Assembly (NCBI RefSeq): GCF_016906535.1 | Contig: NC_057372.1 | Span: 1,221,501-1,285,500 of the forward strand | Length of the DNA: 64,000 nucleotides | Direction of reading: 5' to 3' | Origin: Rhizoctonia solani | Taxonomy: Eukaryota > Basidiomycota > Agaricomycetes > Cantharellales > Ceratobasidiaceae | Part shown: positions 11,400 through 25,538 of the stretch, in pieces | How the letters are laid out: the number at the start of each line of letters is the position of its first letter | Numbering within the stretch: position 1 is the stretch's first letter | Notes under the pieces: model-generated | Seen by the model: the letters and a program-made list of their open reading frames with translations, nothing else | The model's database searches: none | Told to the model about the DNA's origin: nothing | Position numbers and translations under genes: made by a program

Positions 11400-13626
11400 C
11401 TTGGTCGAACAGGAAGCGGGGCTAGATAGCTAAGTTCAGGACCAACACGACCTTGTACGAGGGAGAGGTTGGAGAGAGGAAGCTCGGGGATGGGTTTCAG
11501 TGCACTGGGATTTCGTTGTTATTATATGGTACTGGTCGCGGTGTGTGTAATTCCTATTGAGAGATCGACCCAAGAGTACGGGATCTCTGCCTCATCCGAG
11601 AGAACGGTGATGGGCCCTGAAAATGACATGGCGGATTCGGATTGACTAAAATCAGACTGCTCCAGGCCTCAGGCTAAACATATCAAAACAACCGGCGTAC
11701 CTACAGCACTTAGCGCGCAGATGCCTATGCGGGACATCCATTTGTTGCTCGTGTCAGCGCTACTAGTTTCGGAAAGTCCTTGGAATCGGCGGTGGGGCTA
11801 CCATCCAGCCTACATCTGCTTCACGTCGACCATGACTTGCTTCATAAACCAAGTACTTCTTCATTCAGTGTACACCTCCGAGGACATCCGTCTCCAAGTC
11901 CGGATCATGCGCCGCCGATATCGACCTGACATAACCCGGCAGGCGCGCGAACTTCGATGGATACCGTCAAAGTCCACACCCGTGAGCCAAACTCATTGAC
12001 TTGACGTTACCGAAGCCACACATCCTATGAGACGTTGGTCTGCACTCTATCGAGTTTCAATAATTTGGAGGAGTCGCGACGATCCTTTGCCCCAGGGTCG
12101 CAATTTCAAACCGATTACTGTCTCTGAACACGAAAGTGCCGCCCCAAGGAAGGTTTACTAGGATGGAAGCCAAACTTTTTCTTTTCTTTAGGAGACTGAC
12201 CGTGAGTTGCCGGACGCGATGATACAGAGTACTGTAGGGCTAAAGTGGACTAAGTACCTATTCCAATACTTTCCCTTGGCAGTTGAAACCGACGATCGCG
12301 CGCGTACTTGCTATGAGGAATTCTCTAAACTGACAGGGGCCCCGTGAAGAGTTTCGGGCTACAAGTTGGGCACTCAGATATTATCAGGACTTTGGCCATT
12401 GAACGATTGATTCGTTCTTTTTATTATGTCGGTTTCTTGAAAAGGGGGTAAAGAAATGCGCATATAATGATATGGAAGCCTCGTCCCTGCGAAAACAGCC
12501 TCGTGCTTATGCACCGGAGGTCTATATGTAACTCCAGCCCCCTTTCATGATATAGAAACAGCAGTATGCAAAGTCCGGTATGTTTGAGGAGCTTGAATGG
12601 GAGTCGGGTATAAGTCTATAGATATGCTGCTAGTTTATCAGATATACTTGTAAAACCTCAGTGTCCAAACACATACGACATCGAATATGCCGGAATAAGC
12701 CGTGAAGGCTTGAAATATTATTTCTGTAACCATAGGGAACGAACATACACTCGGGCTTCTCATAAAGTAGGTTGTTCATAGGAGCCCCGAACTTTGAAAC
12801 TCCTCCGAAGGGCACACCTCTCCAAGGGTAGCTCTTCCGAATTCCCTCAAACTTCAAAAAAGAAAGTAGCAACCACAGCAACGATGGTTCAATATATGAT
12901 CCCGCCGATGTGGATATCTTCGAGTTTCGTCGAGAAGAAATGAAGCCAAACCATTGACAGCCTTTGTATAGGAGTATTATCCGAATATGGGCGCATTGGG
13001 CGCCCGTACCTGACGGGACGGTAACAGACGGATCTATGAGGGAAATGCTCAGGTCTAGACAGGGGGTCAGAATATGTTATGCTCAACTTTGTGTTAAGTA
13101 CGTTAACCTGTATCCATCCAAAGCTAAGTTTTCATACACATTGGGTCGTTTGATTGGCATAAACTGGGCGACCAAAGGTACAGTAACACAACGGATCGCA
13201 AATGCGTAGGTTTGGTTTAAGCAGTATAATTCGTAGTTAAGACAGGAAATATCTATTACCTCACAAATGTAGAGAAATCTCGTGCAATTGACTTGATAAG
13301 GCCAACCCAAATTGTATCTTCCGAAGGGTTTCCAATGACATCGAACTGCGCGGTACCGTAAAGCGCAAACTAATTCTTTGTTTCCTCCTATTGTTATTTT
13401 TTTTTAATTATTTGTTTCTGAGAGATGCATTGAGTTTATCTTAAAATGCTATGGAAGTATTGTACATTATACAAATACCGATATATTCACAGGACTGAAA
13501 TCTGGAGAAGTGAGGTTGAGCCACCAAAGCGCGCCACGCTGCTAACCACGTTTCATCACGTGAGCGCATTGCTTTATGTAATGCTGATTCCAGTCGCCTG
13601 CTCTGTCATTTGTTTCTGCTCACCAC
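11400..13626. other. Gene-poor interval upstream of RAE1
   Basis: About 2.2 kb with no gene I can support. A 92-codon frame at 11721-11999 has no recognisable motif or flanking exons. The proximal part holds the RAE1 promoter. Confidence 0.4.
13556..13563. promoter_or_regulatory. TCACGTGA palindrome upstream of RAE1
   Basis: A perfect 8-bp E-box-type palindrome lies 64 bp before the RAE1 start codon, a usual position for a fungal promoter element bound by bHLH factors. The function is inferred from motif and position only; the same octamer also occurs at 22612-22619 and 30947-30954, not next to a clear start. Confidence 0.35.
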
Positions 13627-15323
13627 ATGGCGTTCTTTGGAGGCAGTACATCGACAACGACCGCGGCGACTGATGCAAAGGACGTAGAACTAGTAGATCC
13701 TCCAGGAGATTCCATCTCCTGCCTTGATTTTAGCCCGACGGCAGATTACCTTGCAGTTGGGAGCTGGAATAATGAAGTGAGCATTGAAACAACCTTGGCG
13801 CGTGTTTCGTACTAATTTTTCTCTGCTTTCGTTGAATTTTCATCACGAAAATTTAAGGTGAGGCTATATGAGATTGGAGTTCAAGGTCAGAGTCAGGGAA
13901 AGGCCATGTTTACACACGAGGGACCGGTTTTGAGCGTGTGTTGGAACAAGGTAGGTCTATCCCTATTCTGTTATGTTTGTTTCTAAGACCTCTTTGGATT
14001 TTGTAGGAAGGAAACAAGGTGTTCTCCGGGGGAGCGGATAAGGTACATTCTGACGCCACAAGACTGTATCTAGTTTAACGGTGCACCATTGAATAGGCTG
14101 GCCGAATGTTCGATGTCCAAACTGGACAAGCGACTCAAATCGCAGTTCACGATGCACCCATAAAATGCGTCAAATGGATTGATGCACAAGGTGGAATCTT
14201 GGCTACTGGAAGTTGGGATAAGACACTAAAGGTATATTTGATCCCTATTAGGTCTTGTTTCTCTATAACCATGTTCCGTTTAGTACTGGGATACGCGTCA
14301 ATCAACACCCGTCGCCAAAGTTGATCTTCCGGACCGGTGTTATACGATGGATGTGACTTATCCTCTTTTGGTTGTTGGGACTGCAGAGAGGCATATACAG
14401 ATGTTCAACCTCAATAATCCAACAACCGCATACCGGGTTAGCGAGCTTCCCACTCGGATCTTTACGAGTTACTGATGACGAGAATCATGGTGACTACAGA
14501 CCATGGTTTCCCCTTTGAAGTGGCAGACACGCGTGATATCATGTTTCACCACCGCGAACGGATTTGCAGTTGGTAGTATTGAAGGGAGGGTTGCCATCCA
14601 GTGAGTGCACATATATTTAGGCCATTTCGTTGATTTTAAATGCGTTTATCACAAGATACGTTGATGAAAAGGACTCGAGGTGAATTGTATCCACTTGGTC
14701 CTATTAAACATGAGCTAACACATTTTAGTCTGAATTTTTCATTTAAGTGTCATCGAAAGGATCAAGGAACCACGAAAGACAATACACATGTGTTTGCCGT
14801 GAACGATATGTCATTCCACCCTGTTCATGGAACTTTTAGTACGGTGAGCCAACCCAATGGTGACTTTACAGCCCGGCGGCCCTCAACATTTCAGTAGGCA
14901 GGTGCGGATGGTACGATCAACTTTTGGGACAAAGATTCGAAAACGCGATTGAAAAGTATGCTCCCCAGGCACCATCCGATCTATTGATTTGTTGTTTTAC
15001 TAACTGCTTCCCGTGATCAGCGTTCGACCAAGCGCCCGGACCGATCTCCTGTGCGTATTTCTCTCTGTCCTACTAGTGCCACCCGATTCTAATGTGATGC
15101 ACCAACCCCAGGTACTGCCTTCAATAAGACAGGCTCACTATTTGCATATGCGGTGTCTTATGATTGGAGCAAAGGCCACAGCGGTATGACATCCGACCAC
15201 CCCAATAAGGTGATGCTTCACGTTACCAAAGATGAGGAAATCAAGGTATGTGGTCCACGCTCTCAGCTTCTCAACGAGTTCCAACGTATTGTCTCGGTTC
15301 GGTAGCGTCGCCCCAAGAAATAG
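13627..15323 (+). CDS. RAE1: Rae1/Gle2, WD40 mRNA export factor
   Basis: Beta-propeller protein of the nuclear pore (Nup98/Gle2 subcomplex) needed for mRNA export and mitotic spindle function. Starts MAFFGGSTSTTTAATD, then repeated WD-type units: DSISCLDFSPTADYLAVGSW, GPVLSVCWNKEGNKVFSGG, APIKCVKWIDAQGGILATGS with WDKTLKYWDTR, DLPDRCYTMDV, GFAVGSIEGRVAIQ, and the Rae1 hallmark HVFAVNDMSFHPVHGTFST with GADGTINFWDK. The tail is short and basic (EIKRRPKK), as in other Rae1 proteins. Roughly ten introns of normal size, including a last one that begins GTATGTGG at 15246 and ends before CGTCGCCCC. The frame is complete. Confidence 0.92.
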
Positions 15324-16030
15324 GTGGATTCGTTAAATCACTCATAGTCATGTATTCACATGTGATCAATTATTTAGCTTATTGGCTCTTTGAGACGGTA
15401 CCGATACGCATCTACAGAAGTCACCCTGAAAATTGTCAAGTTATTTAGTATCACTTCTGGCTCTGCCGGTTGTTGGCTCGATGTATCACATGACCTAGCT
15501 TGTTTGGGGCGCTAGCTGCGGCCTGTGATTGGCTACCCCACATCACAAGCGCGCTTCCGAGCAATTGATCCCGTGATCTGCACGAAAACCTTACTCGCAC
15601 CACCCAAAGGTAGTCGGAGTTGAGGCGATCCAATACAATAAAGCGCAGATAAGATATGAAAATACTATCCCCACTGGCTACAAAGTCAAGCTCTGACATC
15701 GAATATGACAATGGAACTAGCCTCGTGTACTCCCTCACTCTAATCTGGGTAGCCTACAATAGTCAAGAGACCATGTTAAGGCAGGAAACAACGTTTGTCG
15801 ATCCGGGTGTCGAGACACTACCGAATATCTTATCGCCTTGAGAAGACTCACTCAAGGTTGAGGTCCAGACATCAAAAGTGAAACCCCTTCAAATTACGAA
15901 TCGTGATTGGATGGTCAACTTGCATGTGCTCCGCTTTGTGCCAGGAACGATAGCGACGCAGACGCCACTCTTATAAGTGAGGACAAGTACATCCGAGGTC
16001 TAGCAAAAAGCAAACATTCTATTCATTCCA
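15324..16030. other. Convergent 3' intergenic region
   Basis: Lies between the 3' ends of RAE1 (+) and the nitronate monooxygenase gene (-). I see no gene or repeat here; short frames on both strands have no support. Confidence 0.5.
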
Positions 16031-17649
<1,619 letters not shown>

Positions 17650-17937
17650 TACGGGATTAGTCTAATTGAATTGTGGCGCAGTGGAGTCCACGAGTTAGGA
17701 GTTTTTCGTGGTAGGTGTCTGAAGGACAGACTTGAGGGACAGAAAGCCGAAAGCGACTCTTAAATTACGGGGAAATATTCACGTTGTTTCGGTTCGGCAA
17801 TAGCAATTACCGATAGAGTGCATGATGACCTAACCAATGATAACTCATTCTTATAATTCCAACTTCAACGTTGATAATGGGAATAAGATACAGAATGGAA
17901 AGCCCGTAGTACATTTTCAGTGGGTAGGGGAGACGAT

Positions 17938-19547
17938 TTAGATCTTTGGCGCCGGACCCTTGTAATCAGGACGTAATGACCTGACAGTTTTCCCTGGGTA
18001 ATTAATTTGAAGTGTCAGTGTAGGCAATTAATTACTGTCTAAATCCACACACCTGCACGCCAGATCTCTTGCTCGTCGATCTCCTTCAGTTCACGTGCAA
18101 GGTCCTCACGGTAAGTCTTCCGACCGTTGAATTCAAGAGAGCGACGAGTCTCAGTACCATTACGTACAGACTCATACAGCTATAAATAACGTCAGGCTCT
18201 ATGCAGATGCAACACGTGGTTCAGCTTACAGCCTCAAAAACGGGACGATTTGCCTTCTCGAACTCGGGGGCCCAGTCAAGAGCGCCACGCCGAGCCGTTG
18301 TGGAGCAGGCGGCGTACATATAGTCCTTCAGAATAAAATATGATTAGGAACCCCCGAGAAATCAAGGGTAGTACATACCATGCCGTATTGGCCGATAAGA
18401 GGGAAAAGAGATTGAGTGGCCTCTTCGACAGTCTCGTTAAAGGCTTCCGAGGGCGTGTGGCCGTTCTGTCGGAGGACTTTGTATTGGGCAAGGAACATAC
18501 CCTCTGTAACTCAATCAGCATCATATATAGCATTTATTCTGGAAAGCAAACTTACGGATACCACCCATGAGCTAGTCATATAAGGAAATTTGGGTTAGGA
18601 TTAAGCGGTTTAAATTCAACAAGACACCCACCACACCACGTTCACCATAGAGATCAGAGTAAACCTCCTTCTCGAAGGTAGTCTCGTACAGGTAACCACT
18701 ACCAACTGCAATGCCTAATGCAATAGCCTTTTCCTTGGCTTTTCCTGTCACATCTTGCCAAACGGCAATGCTGCTGTTGATACCCCGCCCCTCCTTGAAC
18801 AAAGTGCGGACAGTGCGACCCGAGCCCTTGGGCGCAACAAGAATCACATCAACGTCCTTGGGAGGAACGACATTAGTGTCATCCTTGTATACGACCGAGA
18901 AACCGTGGGAGAAGTATAAGGTTTTCCCTTTAGTAATCAGAGGTGCGATTTGGGACCATGTTTGAGCTTGAGCTGCATCCGAGAGCAGATTCATAAAATA
19001 GTACCACGATCAATTGCTTCATCAATAGGGAAAAGAGTCTCGCCCGGTACCTGCATGAAAACAGCAATAAGTTCAGGGGACTTGGAGCTAGAATTTAAGC
19101 TCTTACCCAACCATCCTCGATTGCTTGCTTCCATGATTCGCCATCCTTTCGGACACCAACGATCACGTTCAGTCCGTTGTCGCGTGCATTGAGACCCTGG
19201 CCGTGTCCCTGTGATCCATAGCCAATAAGCGCAAGAGTGTCGTTCTTAAAGTAATCCTGGAGTTTGGCGAGCGGCCAGTCGGCTCGTTCGTAGACGACTT
19301 CTTTGGTTCCAGCAAAGTCTAGGGTTTTGACACCGCGAATCTACATAAGATTTAGCCATGAGTTATTATTAAGTACCAAAAAGGAATCGTATGGATTTAC
19401 TTGGGCCTGGGTCATGGCCGTGCGAGAAGCCGTCGCAGTTGCTGCACGGGACAACAACGAATAGGAGCGAGCCGCAGTCGAGGGTTTAGCTGCGACGCGG
19501 GTGGCAGTACGCGCAGCTTGGCGAAGAGTGCGGGAGGCAAAGGACAT
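17938..19547 (-). CDS. ILV5: Ketol-acid reductoisomerase, mitochondrial (Ilv5)
   Basis: Second enzyme of branched-chain amino acid synthesis: Mg- and NADPH-dependent isomeroreduction of acetolactate and acetohydroxybutyrate in mitochondria. The N-terminus ([20 protein letters not shown]) is an Arg/Ala/Ser-rich transit peptide of about 45 residues. Then [14 protein letters not shown], the NADP loop [74 protein letters not shown], and [16 protein letters not shown], all catalytic blocks present. The end [14 protein letters not shown] matches the fungal C-terminus. About nine introns; one exon is only 16 nt (18556-18571). Length of about 400 residues fits the family. Confidence 0.95.
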
Positions 19548-19784
19548 TTTGGTTGTGGAAGTAGAGTATCAAAGACGGAGAATCTATTCGCTTTTTAAAC
19601 CGCAATCGATGCTCGAGTCAACTGGCCGAAATGAGCCTCTCTAACTTTTCTTTGGGGCAGAAACCCGATCAAGTCCGAGAGCTCTATTGCCAATCATTTT
19701 TGCTAAGCGCCAACCATCATCCAGTCTCCGTCGATATATTTCGGTAATACAGATATCTTGTACCAAACGTAGCATACATTCAAA

Positions 19785-22036
19785 TTACATCCAACCAGAC
19801 CTTTCGGCACGAAATCTGGACATCCGTTTTGGTGGTTCTGATTTTTCCACCTCGCCGGACGAGTTAAGTGTCCGTTCAAGCACGTCGGAACCTACAGTAG
19901 TTGGGGTCTTGAGGCTACTACTTGGGGGGGAGATAGGTATTTGAGACGTGGGTAGTTGGCTCGATCCCCGAGACTGAGCAAATCGCGAGATTTTCTTTGG
20001 TGCTGCTGATGCAGCGCTCGGGGCTGTGATTCGCTCTTTCACCAATTCAGACATGGGAGCAACCGCTTTTGCACCACTAGGCTTCGGGCGGGGAGCGACC
20101 TGAAATGCTGGATCAAACCCGAACCCAGATTCGATGATCATCGGTTGATCAACCGTCGGCGGAGGAGGAATCGCTCGTCCAGGAAGTGATGTATGGCCTA
20201 TAGCTGCAGAACCTAAGTTAGCCAGGTTTGATTGAGGGTTGGCTCTTCGTATAGTGCCTTGTTGCTTCATTATTGACCGTGGAGGTGTGAGATTGGATAC
20301 GGATGGTCGGGCATCTGTGAGAACGGTGGCGGGCATCTTCCCTGGAGCGTGTTTAATAGAGCGTTTGGGTTCGGTGGTAGCATGGTCGTCACCAACATAG
20401 GTATCGCCTTGTCGAAGTAGCTCTATCATCTTTTCGGTCATGTCTTCTTGGTCAGCATCACCTCCACCAGCAAGTGTATTAACTGATGCCTCGACTTCTT
20501 TGTCCGCAATAGCCTCGGCCACCAGTTCGCCATCAACCGCCGCCCGAACTGAACTGCCGAGTTAATTAATGTCTGGGGATCTCCGGGTAGTCGCGAGCCA
20601 CGGAATCGGGAAGAATTGGCCTGTCAGATGGAACCGTCAGTAACTATTGATAGTAACATATGGTACTAGCCATATTACCTCCATGACTCCTCCATCAGAT
20701 TGCTCCTTGCCCTCATCATGATTGACGGTGCGGTCCATAGCCGATGAATTGAACAATGGGCCGGATGCTATATCCGTACCTATCTGATTTCGGCGGGCAT
20801 AATACGCCAGTGCTATTTCCCGCTGTAACATGGCCTCATCAAAATCCGTGTCATCAATATCTATGCTTTGTGCGGGATCTTCTGGGTCCGTATCAGGCTT
20901 ATCATCAGATGTCGTTAGCTGGCCAAACGCCTCCTTGGGGACCTCTGTTTCTGAGTCTTCGTCCTCGGGCACGTCATGAATTCCATTTAATTCCTCGTGC
21001 TCGTCTTCATCGTCCGAATCGACCACTCTATGTACGATGCTGGCCGATTGTCCCGTTGGGCGTTCGATGACAAGATCTTTCATAACCCCATGCCCTTTGG
21101 CAGGGCCTGGTTTACGAGAGCCAAGCTGTACAGGAATGACATCCCCCCAGTCGAGTTCTGGCTTCGGAGCGCGAGGTCGATCGTCATGATCATTTGACGG
21201 TGGATCAACAAATGAAACGCTCTTTTGTTTTTTGGGTTTGCGTGTCGTGAGAGGCTCTCGAGAAGGTTGGGCGGCCGAGTCACCGGAGGGTTGGGAGCTC
21301 CCCTCGTAACTAGAGCTTATTGGTAAGGACGCAGTGGGCCTAGAGATCGGAGTAGAACTCCGGACTACCTGATCCAATGTACGCGGTGGCGTCGTTGGTA
21401 CAGAGTGGGATACAGTGGAGTTCCGGTCGGTTGGTTCGTAAGTGACCGCGGCTCCAGCCTCCCGAGCAAATTCTTCCTCCTCTTCTCTTTCCAATATATC
21501 GAGGATCCTGTCCCGTTCTCGTCGGCGGGCGGCAAGTGCCGCTGGACTGAGTGCCCAACTGGGGAGAGGAGATAATAGTGGTTGACCTGACACAGATGTT
21601 GAGGAAGATGGGATGTCCGCGAGTGATGATTGGGTCTCTGAGTCATTTGCATTAGTGATAGGCTCTATTATCTCCATGATGGGCAAGCCTTCCTCGTTCA
21701 GAGGCTTCATGCATATGAATCAGTCATCAACGAATTATCCGGTAAGATTTAGACTCACCCTGCCCTGGTCATCACGAGGGATATTAGTATAAGCGTCGAG
21801 TCCACCTTTACTTGCAAGAAGTTCGTCCAACTTTTCCGCAAGTCTATCTAGATTGGTGTCATCTGGAATAGTCATCTGTCCACTCGGGACGAGTGAATTG
21901 AACAGGGCTCTCAATGCTGTACAAAATTCGGTTTAGGCCCATCAAGACAATAAGTCGACTCAGTTTCACCAGGCTTACCTTCTTGTTTACTGGCCGCAAT
22001 ACTGCGAGCTTCGCCTTCCGGTGTCGAGGTAGACAT
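19785..22036 (-). CDS. URI/Bud27-like protein with DUF3835-type tail
   Basis: Long, acidic, mostly disordered protein. Starts MSTSTPEGEARSIAASKQE, followed by a short helix (LDRLAEKLDELLASKGGL) and DAYTNIPRDDQGR. The middle has KKQKSVSFVDPP, PELDWGDVIPVQLG, many Asp/Glu tracts and a helix DEAMLQREIALAYYARRNQ. The C-terminus holds two copies of a K(R/K)-x-SRF motif: PKKISRFAQSRG and the terminal PPKRMSRFRAERSGWM. These last features resemble the DUF3835 region of Bud27/URI, a prefoldin-like factor in RNA polymerase assembly and TOR-linked translation. I cannot find the usual N-terminal prefoldin coiled coil, so the assignment is by the C-terminal half only. Introns seen near 21710-21760, about 20690-20640, and a short one near 20590-20540. 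Confidence 0.55.
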
Positions 22037-23159
22037 GGCAACCAATATACGGATCGACGAACTACGTATTTCGTGGCTCAAGCCGCCGGGCTGGCTGTTT
22101 TACCTGACAGGTGCCCCAATATATAAATTGAATTCACGGATGAATCCGGCTAAGCAAAATAGTGTTTTCGAAGAGCGCGCAGTGTGACGCGCGCGGCAGA
22201 TATATAGTAGTGTGTGATATGAATTGTATTTTGGAGTGACTACCGAAGGAGTTTTGCGACTCGACTACAGCAGTCTAGTGAGATGATGCACTAGTACCGG
22301 GAATTTCTTTCACTAGCTGAGACAGATATTGCCTTGACTAACCTATTTGGGAGAGCCATACGCATTAGTGAGACAACCTGTAGATCTAAAGTCAGTTCGG
22401 GAACTATACATATAGAGACATAGATGCATGTAGGAAGTGTCTCAGTCCATAAGTGATCCTCAACAAGCCGGAGCTTTGTGGAAGTCTAACATGTATATTT
22501 GGATACCATCATAGTGTCGTGGGGGGGCTGTTGTGAATTGAGTCAAAATTTTTTACTCACGCGTGGTGGTTGGTGCCGTTGAGTTCAGTACGAGATGAGA
22601 GTTGGTCAGCATCACGTGAGCTTGTTATCCGACAAGCAAGTGCAAAGCATATATCCTTGATTAGGGTTCAATCAACACATTGGTGGCCTGCTATTGACTC
22701 TAGCAGGTTGCTCGCCACTTGGGTTCTTTCCACCGTAGTCGTACTCAACGTTTTCGTCTCGAGTCTGTATTTTGTTGGGCTATATACAGTACTATTCTAT
22801 AGTAACACGTGTATTCCTCGTGTTATTAACTAAGCAGCGTGCATCCTTGGCGTGGTCGTAGGAAAGACTACTATTTGCGTATCTCTTACGCCGCTTGGGC
22901 CCCACTTGTAATTCCTTCTTCGAGCCTTATTCCCTCAAGCTGTGAGTATCCGGACGGTGCAGTGAGTTCTACCAATACGTCATTCCCTTGCAATCCTCTG
23001 TTCTGGAATCCCAAAAGGTACGTATTACATGTTTTGAACCCATACACCCCCGACGACAGGGCGCCTCATTCCCATCACGCTGACCTTGCTGATCGCTTCC
23101 GCGCATCACTAGAGCCTATCATCGTTTATTTCTCCCTTTGCCCTATCCTCAGCCCCACC
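22037..23159. other. Intergenic region upstream of the small heat-shock gene
   Basis: Divergent spacer between the URI-like gene (-) and the Hsp20 gene (+). It contains a TCACGTGA octamer at 22612-22619 and a pyrimidine-rich stretch before the Hsp20 start. The reading frame that runs into the Hsp20 ORF from 22839 has no conserved content and is taken as leader. No gene seen. Confidence 0.45.
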
Positions 23160-23948
23160 ATGGCGACAACATCAACAAGATCATCCAAGACAAGTGGAAA
23201 GAGTGTGTTCTCTTCGTTCAAGTGGGAATCTTTCGACAAGATGTTCGACGAAGCCTTTACTCCTCGCGGATCGATTGGATCGTCGGAGACTGGCAGTAGC
23301 CGTCGGCGGTCGCTTGATCCAAACCGTCACTCCGACACCCGATCTAAGCCGGCCGTCCCGCCCACGACCGACCCTGCTCCTGTCCCACCTAATGAAGGCG
23401 AGTTTGACCGGCTTTGGAATGATGCACGCCGCGTCCGAAAGACAACTACCACTCGGAAGCGAGTAGTCACACGTTCGTCGGATAGTGCAGACACTGATCC
23501 AGAGGTGGATGAAATGGGCCAATTACGCCCTCGAGGGCAGACAAGGCACGTCGGGATGGATGTACGGTCTTTCAATCCCCCTGACAGTTCTTTTCTCGGT
23601 AGGAGTAGCTTTACGGAAACCGAGCATAATGGAATCATCAACTTAGTGTTTGAACTACCAGGCATCCCGAAGTCCGACATCAAGGTCAAATTTGCGACAC
23701 AGAAGATCAGTGTCGCTGGCAGAAAGTGACTGTGGAAGAGAAAGCGGAAGGCGAACGCCTCATCCGGGAACGTGTGGAAAAGAAATACCTACGAACGATC
23801 CCCATACCCCCTGCCGTTCCTGTGAGTTGGACATGGTGAAAATCCATTGCGTCATACTAAGTTCAAACTCTAGTTCGACTGTATTCGCGCGGTCCTTCAG
23901 GACGAACGCTTGACCGTCACCTACCCGCGCGTCGACATTCTCAAATAG
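23160..23948 (+). CDS. Small heat-shock protein (Hsp20/alpha-crystallin), frame interrupted
   Basis: ATP-independent holdase chaperone. The start at 23160 sits in a strong context (CCACCATGG) and begins MATTSTRSSKTSGKSVFSSF. About 130 residues of charged, Ser-rich N-terminal arm precede the alpha-crystallin domain: TETEHNGIINLVFELPGIPK, SDIKVKFATQKISVAGR, then KVTVEEKAEGERLIRERVEK, YLRTIPIPPAVP, intron, and the end LQDERLTVTYPRVDILK. Between AGR and KVTVEE the frame shifts: an A run of three at 23723-23725 would need a fourth. A 38-nt intron that fixes the frame could be drawn, but it would cut out a conserved beta strand and be too short. A missing base is the simpler reading. Confidence 0.85.
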
Positions 23949-24369
23949 CCCTAATGCGACATACATTTCTTCCTTTGTTTTCAACATGGCTGATCTTGAA
24001 CTGATAGGTACCTAACACAGAACGTGGCGACCCATGGTTGTATAATTTCTTTGCACATTTACTTATTGTTTAGCACCATAAATTCTTGACCTATCCTTGT
24101 TGTCTTGCCATGTCCCCTGTATATGAATGTCCTCCAAGTTGCCTCGATTTCCTATCAGGAACGCGGCGTATTACTTTGTTGGAATAGTACTGAGCATATT
24201 CGCTTTCTATAGTGACTAGGTATGGATACATGTGTGGGTATCTAATCAAAAGCATGGTATCGATCGAATGACATAGTGTATCTTTGCGCATACAGTCGTG
24301 CGGCTTGCCCCCCCCCCCCAAAAAAAAAGTAAAAGGCAAGCGGCTATTCCAACCGCCTAGGTTTTCAGC
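23949..24369. other. Convergent 3' intergenic region with C/A tract
   Basis: Spacer between the Hsp20 and hydrolase genes. A run of C followed directly by a run of A lies around 24308-24328; it is a simple low-complexity tract. No gene seen. Confidence 0.5.
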
Positions 24370-25538
24370 TTAGCGCCACAGTCCACACGAGTTCGGCCAT
24401 TCGATAACCATTTCTCTGGTGCATTGATGGCCTACACCTTGCTGGATAATCAGTCGTTTTGTCCCTATAGGTCCAACATTGATTCGATCGAGGAATTGCC
24501 GGGTGGCGGTAAACGGAATCATCCCGTCCTGTGCACCGGCAAGCGCTAAAATGTGTTTGTTCATAAACGGATCTGGCCGTAAAGAGTTACGGCGACACGA
24601 AACTGGATCGTTTTTAAGAATATGTTCCGCGTCACAGATGTCATGTAGGAAGAAACGAGCGGAAGACCCGTGAGGTTATTGCGCGCAGTGGCAATTTCAA
24701 GAAAGTCCGGCGAGCCTATATTTAACTACAGTTAAGTAAAGCTACGGGGGAAAATCCATGGTCAAGAAAGATTTCACTAACCGATAATGGGTATGCAAAC
24801 ACTCAAACGAGGATCTAGAGTAAAAAAGACTAAGTACTTCTCTCAGTTGAACTTTCTTGTCGTACTTACCCCGATCCATGGATAACCAGGCAGCATGAGC
24901 ACCAAGCGATAATCCCGCTACCATCCAAGTGTCACTGTCAAACGTTAGTCTAATGACATACACTGTGGAGCTTGGTTATACTTACATAAATCTGTCGTTG
25001 TTTGGACAAAGTACGGCAGGCAGTGTATCTATGAGCTCCGAGACAGCTGACGCTATGCGTTCTATGAGCGGTGTATTTCGATTAGCACCCTGGTTATATG
25101 CAAATATCCAAAATGGCCCACCTTGTTTATTGTATAATTGTGTCCTAATCAGAATGTACAGGGATTAGAACAAGGCGATCGAAGACGATAATTAATAGTC
25201 CTTACGACTCATATTCCAATTCTCCGACTGCGTTGCTAAAGTCCGAGTCGTCTTCTAGATCCTAGAACGGTCGGTTACTCAATCTGGAGGTTGAGATATT
25301 TCATAGAGACACTCACAAATGTTACGATAACCAAGTTCCTCTTCGCTTCCAACAAAGCCGCCTTGTTCTTCGCGAGGTCGAAAGTTCCGCCGACTATAGG
25401 TTTCATGTGATGTGCACTCGCCGGATGCCCATGGAGAATAAACAGAACTGCGATCCTGGATGCATCTGACAATGCAGGATGGACGTGTATATGCGCGACA
25501 ATACGGTCGAGGTGAAGCGAATAGGGAAGAATGGCCAT
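24370..25538 (-). CDS. Alpha/beta hydrolase (serine hydrolase)
   Basis: Exons on the minus strand give a full alpha/beta-hydrolase order: MAILPYSLHLDRIVAHIHVH; LFILHGHPASAHHMKP with the HG oxyanion motif; VTFDLEDDSDFSNAV; VSELIDTLPAVLCPNNDRFM; the nucleophile elbow WMVAGLSLGAHAAWL (Ser in G-x-S-x-G); DPRLSVCIPIIGSPDFLEIA; the acid region ALAGAQDGMIPFTATRQFL; and the catalytic His in QQGVGHQCTREMV. The triad is therefore complete. Four or five short introns. No signal peptide, so probably intracellular. Substrate unknown: it could be an esterase or a prolyl-oligopeptidase-like enzyme. The stop is at 24370-24372. Confidence 0.78.

Noticed and set aside
11721..11999. 92-codon plus-strand frame
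   Set aside because: No family, no flanking exons and no signal peptide or other support.
22839..23159. 107-residue N-terminal extension of the Hsp20 ORF
   Set aside because: No conserved content; the ATG at 23160 has a far better start context and gives a normal sHSP N-terminus.
23693..23730. 38-nt intron that would rescue the Hsp20 frame
   Set aside because: Too short for this genome and removes a conserved beta strand of the crystallin domain.
24308..24328. C-run/A-run tract as a possible functional element
   Set aside because: Simple low-complexity sequence in a 3' intergenic spacer.
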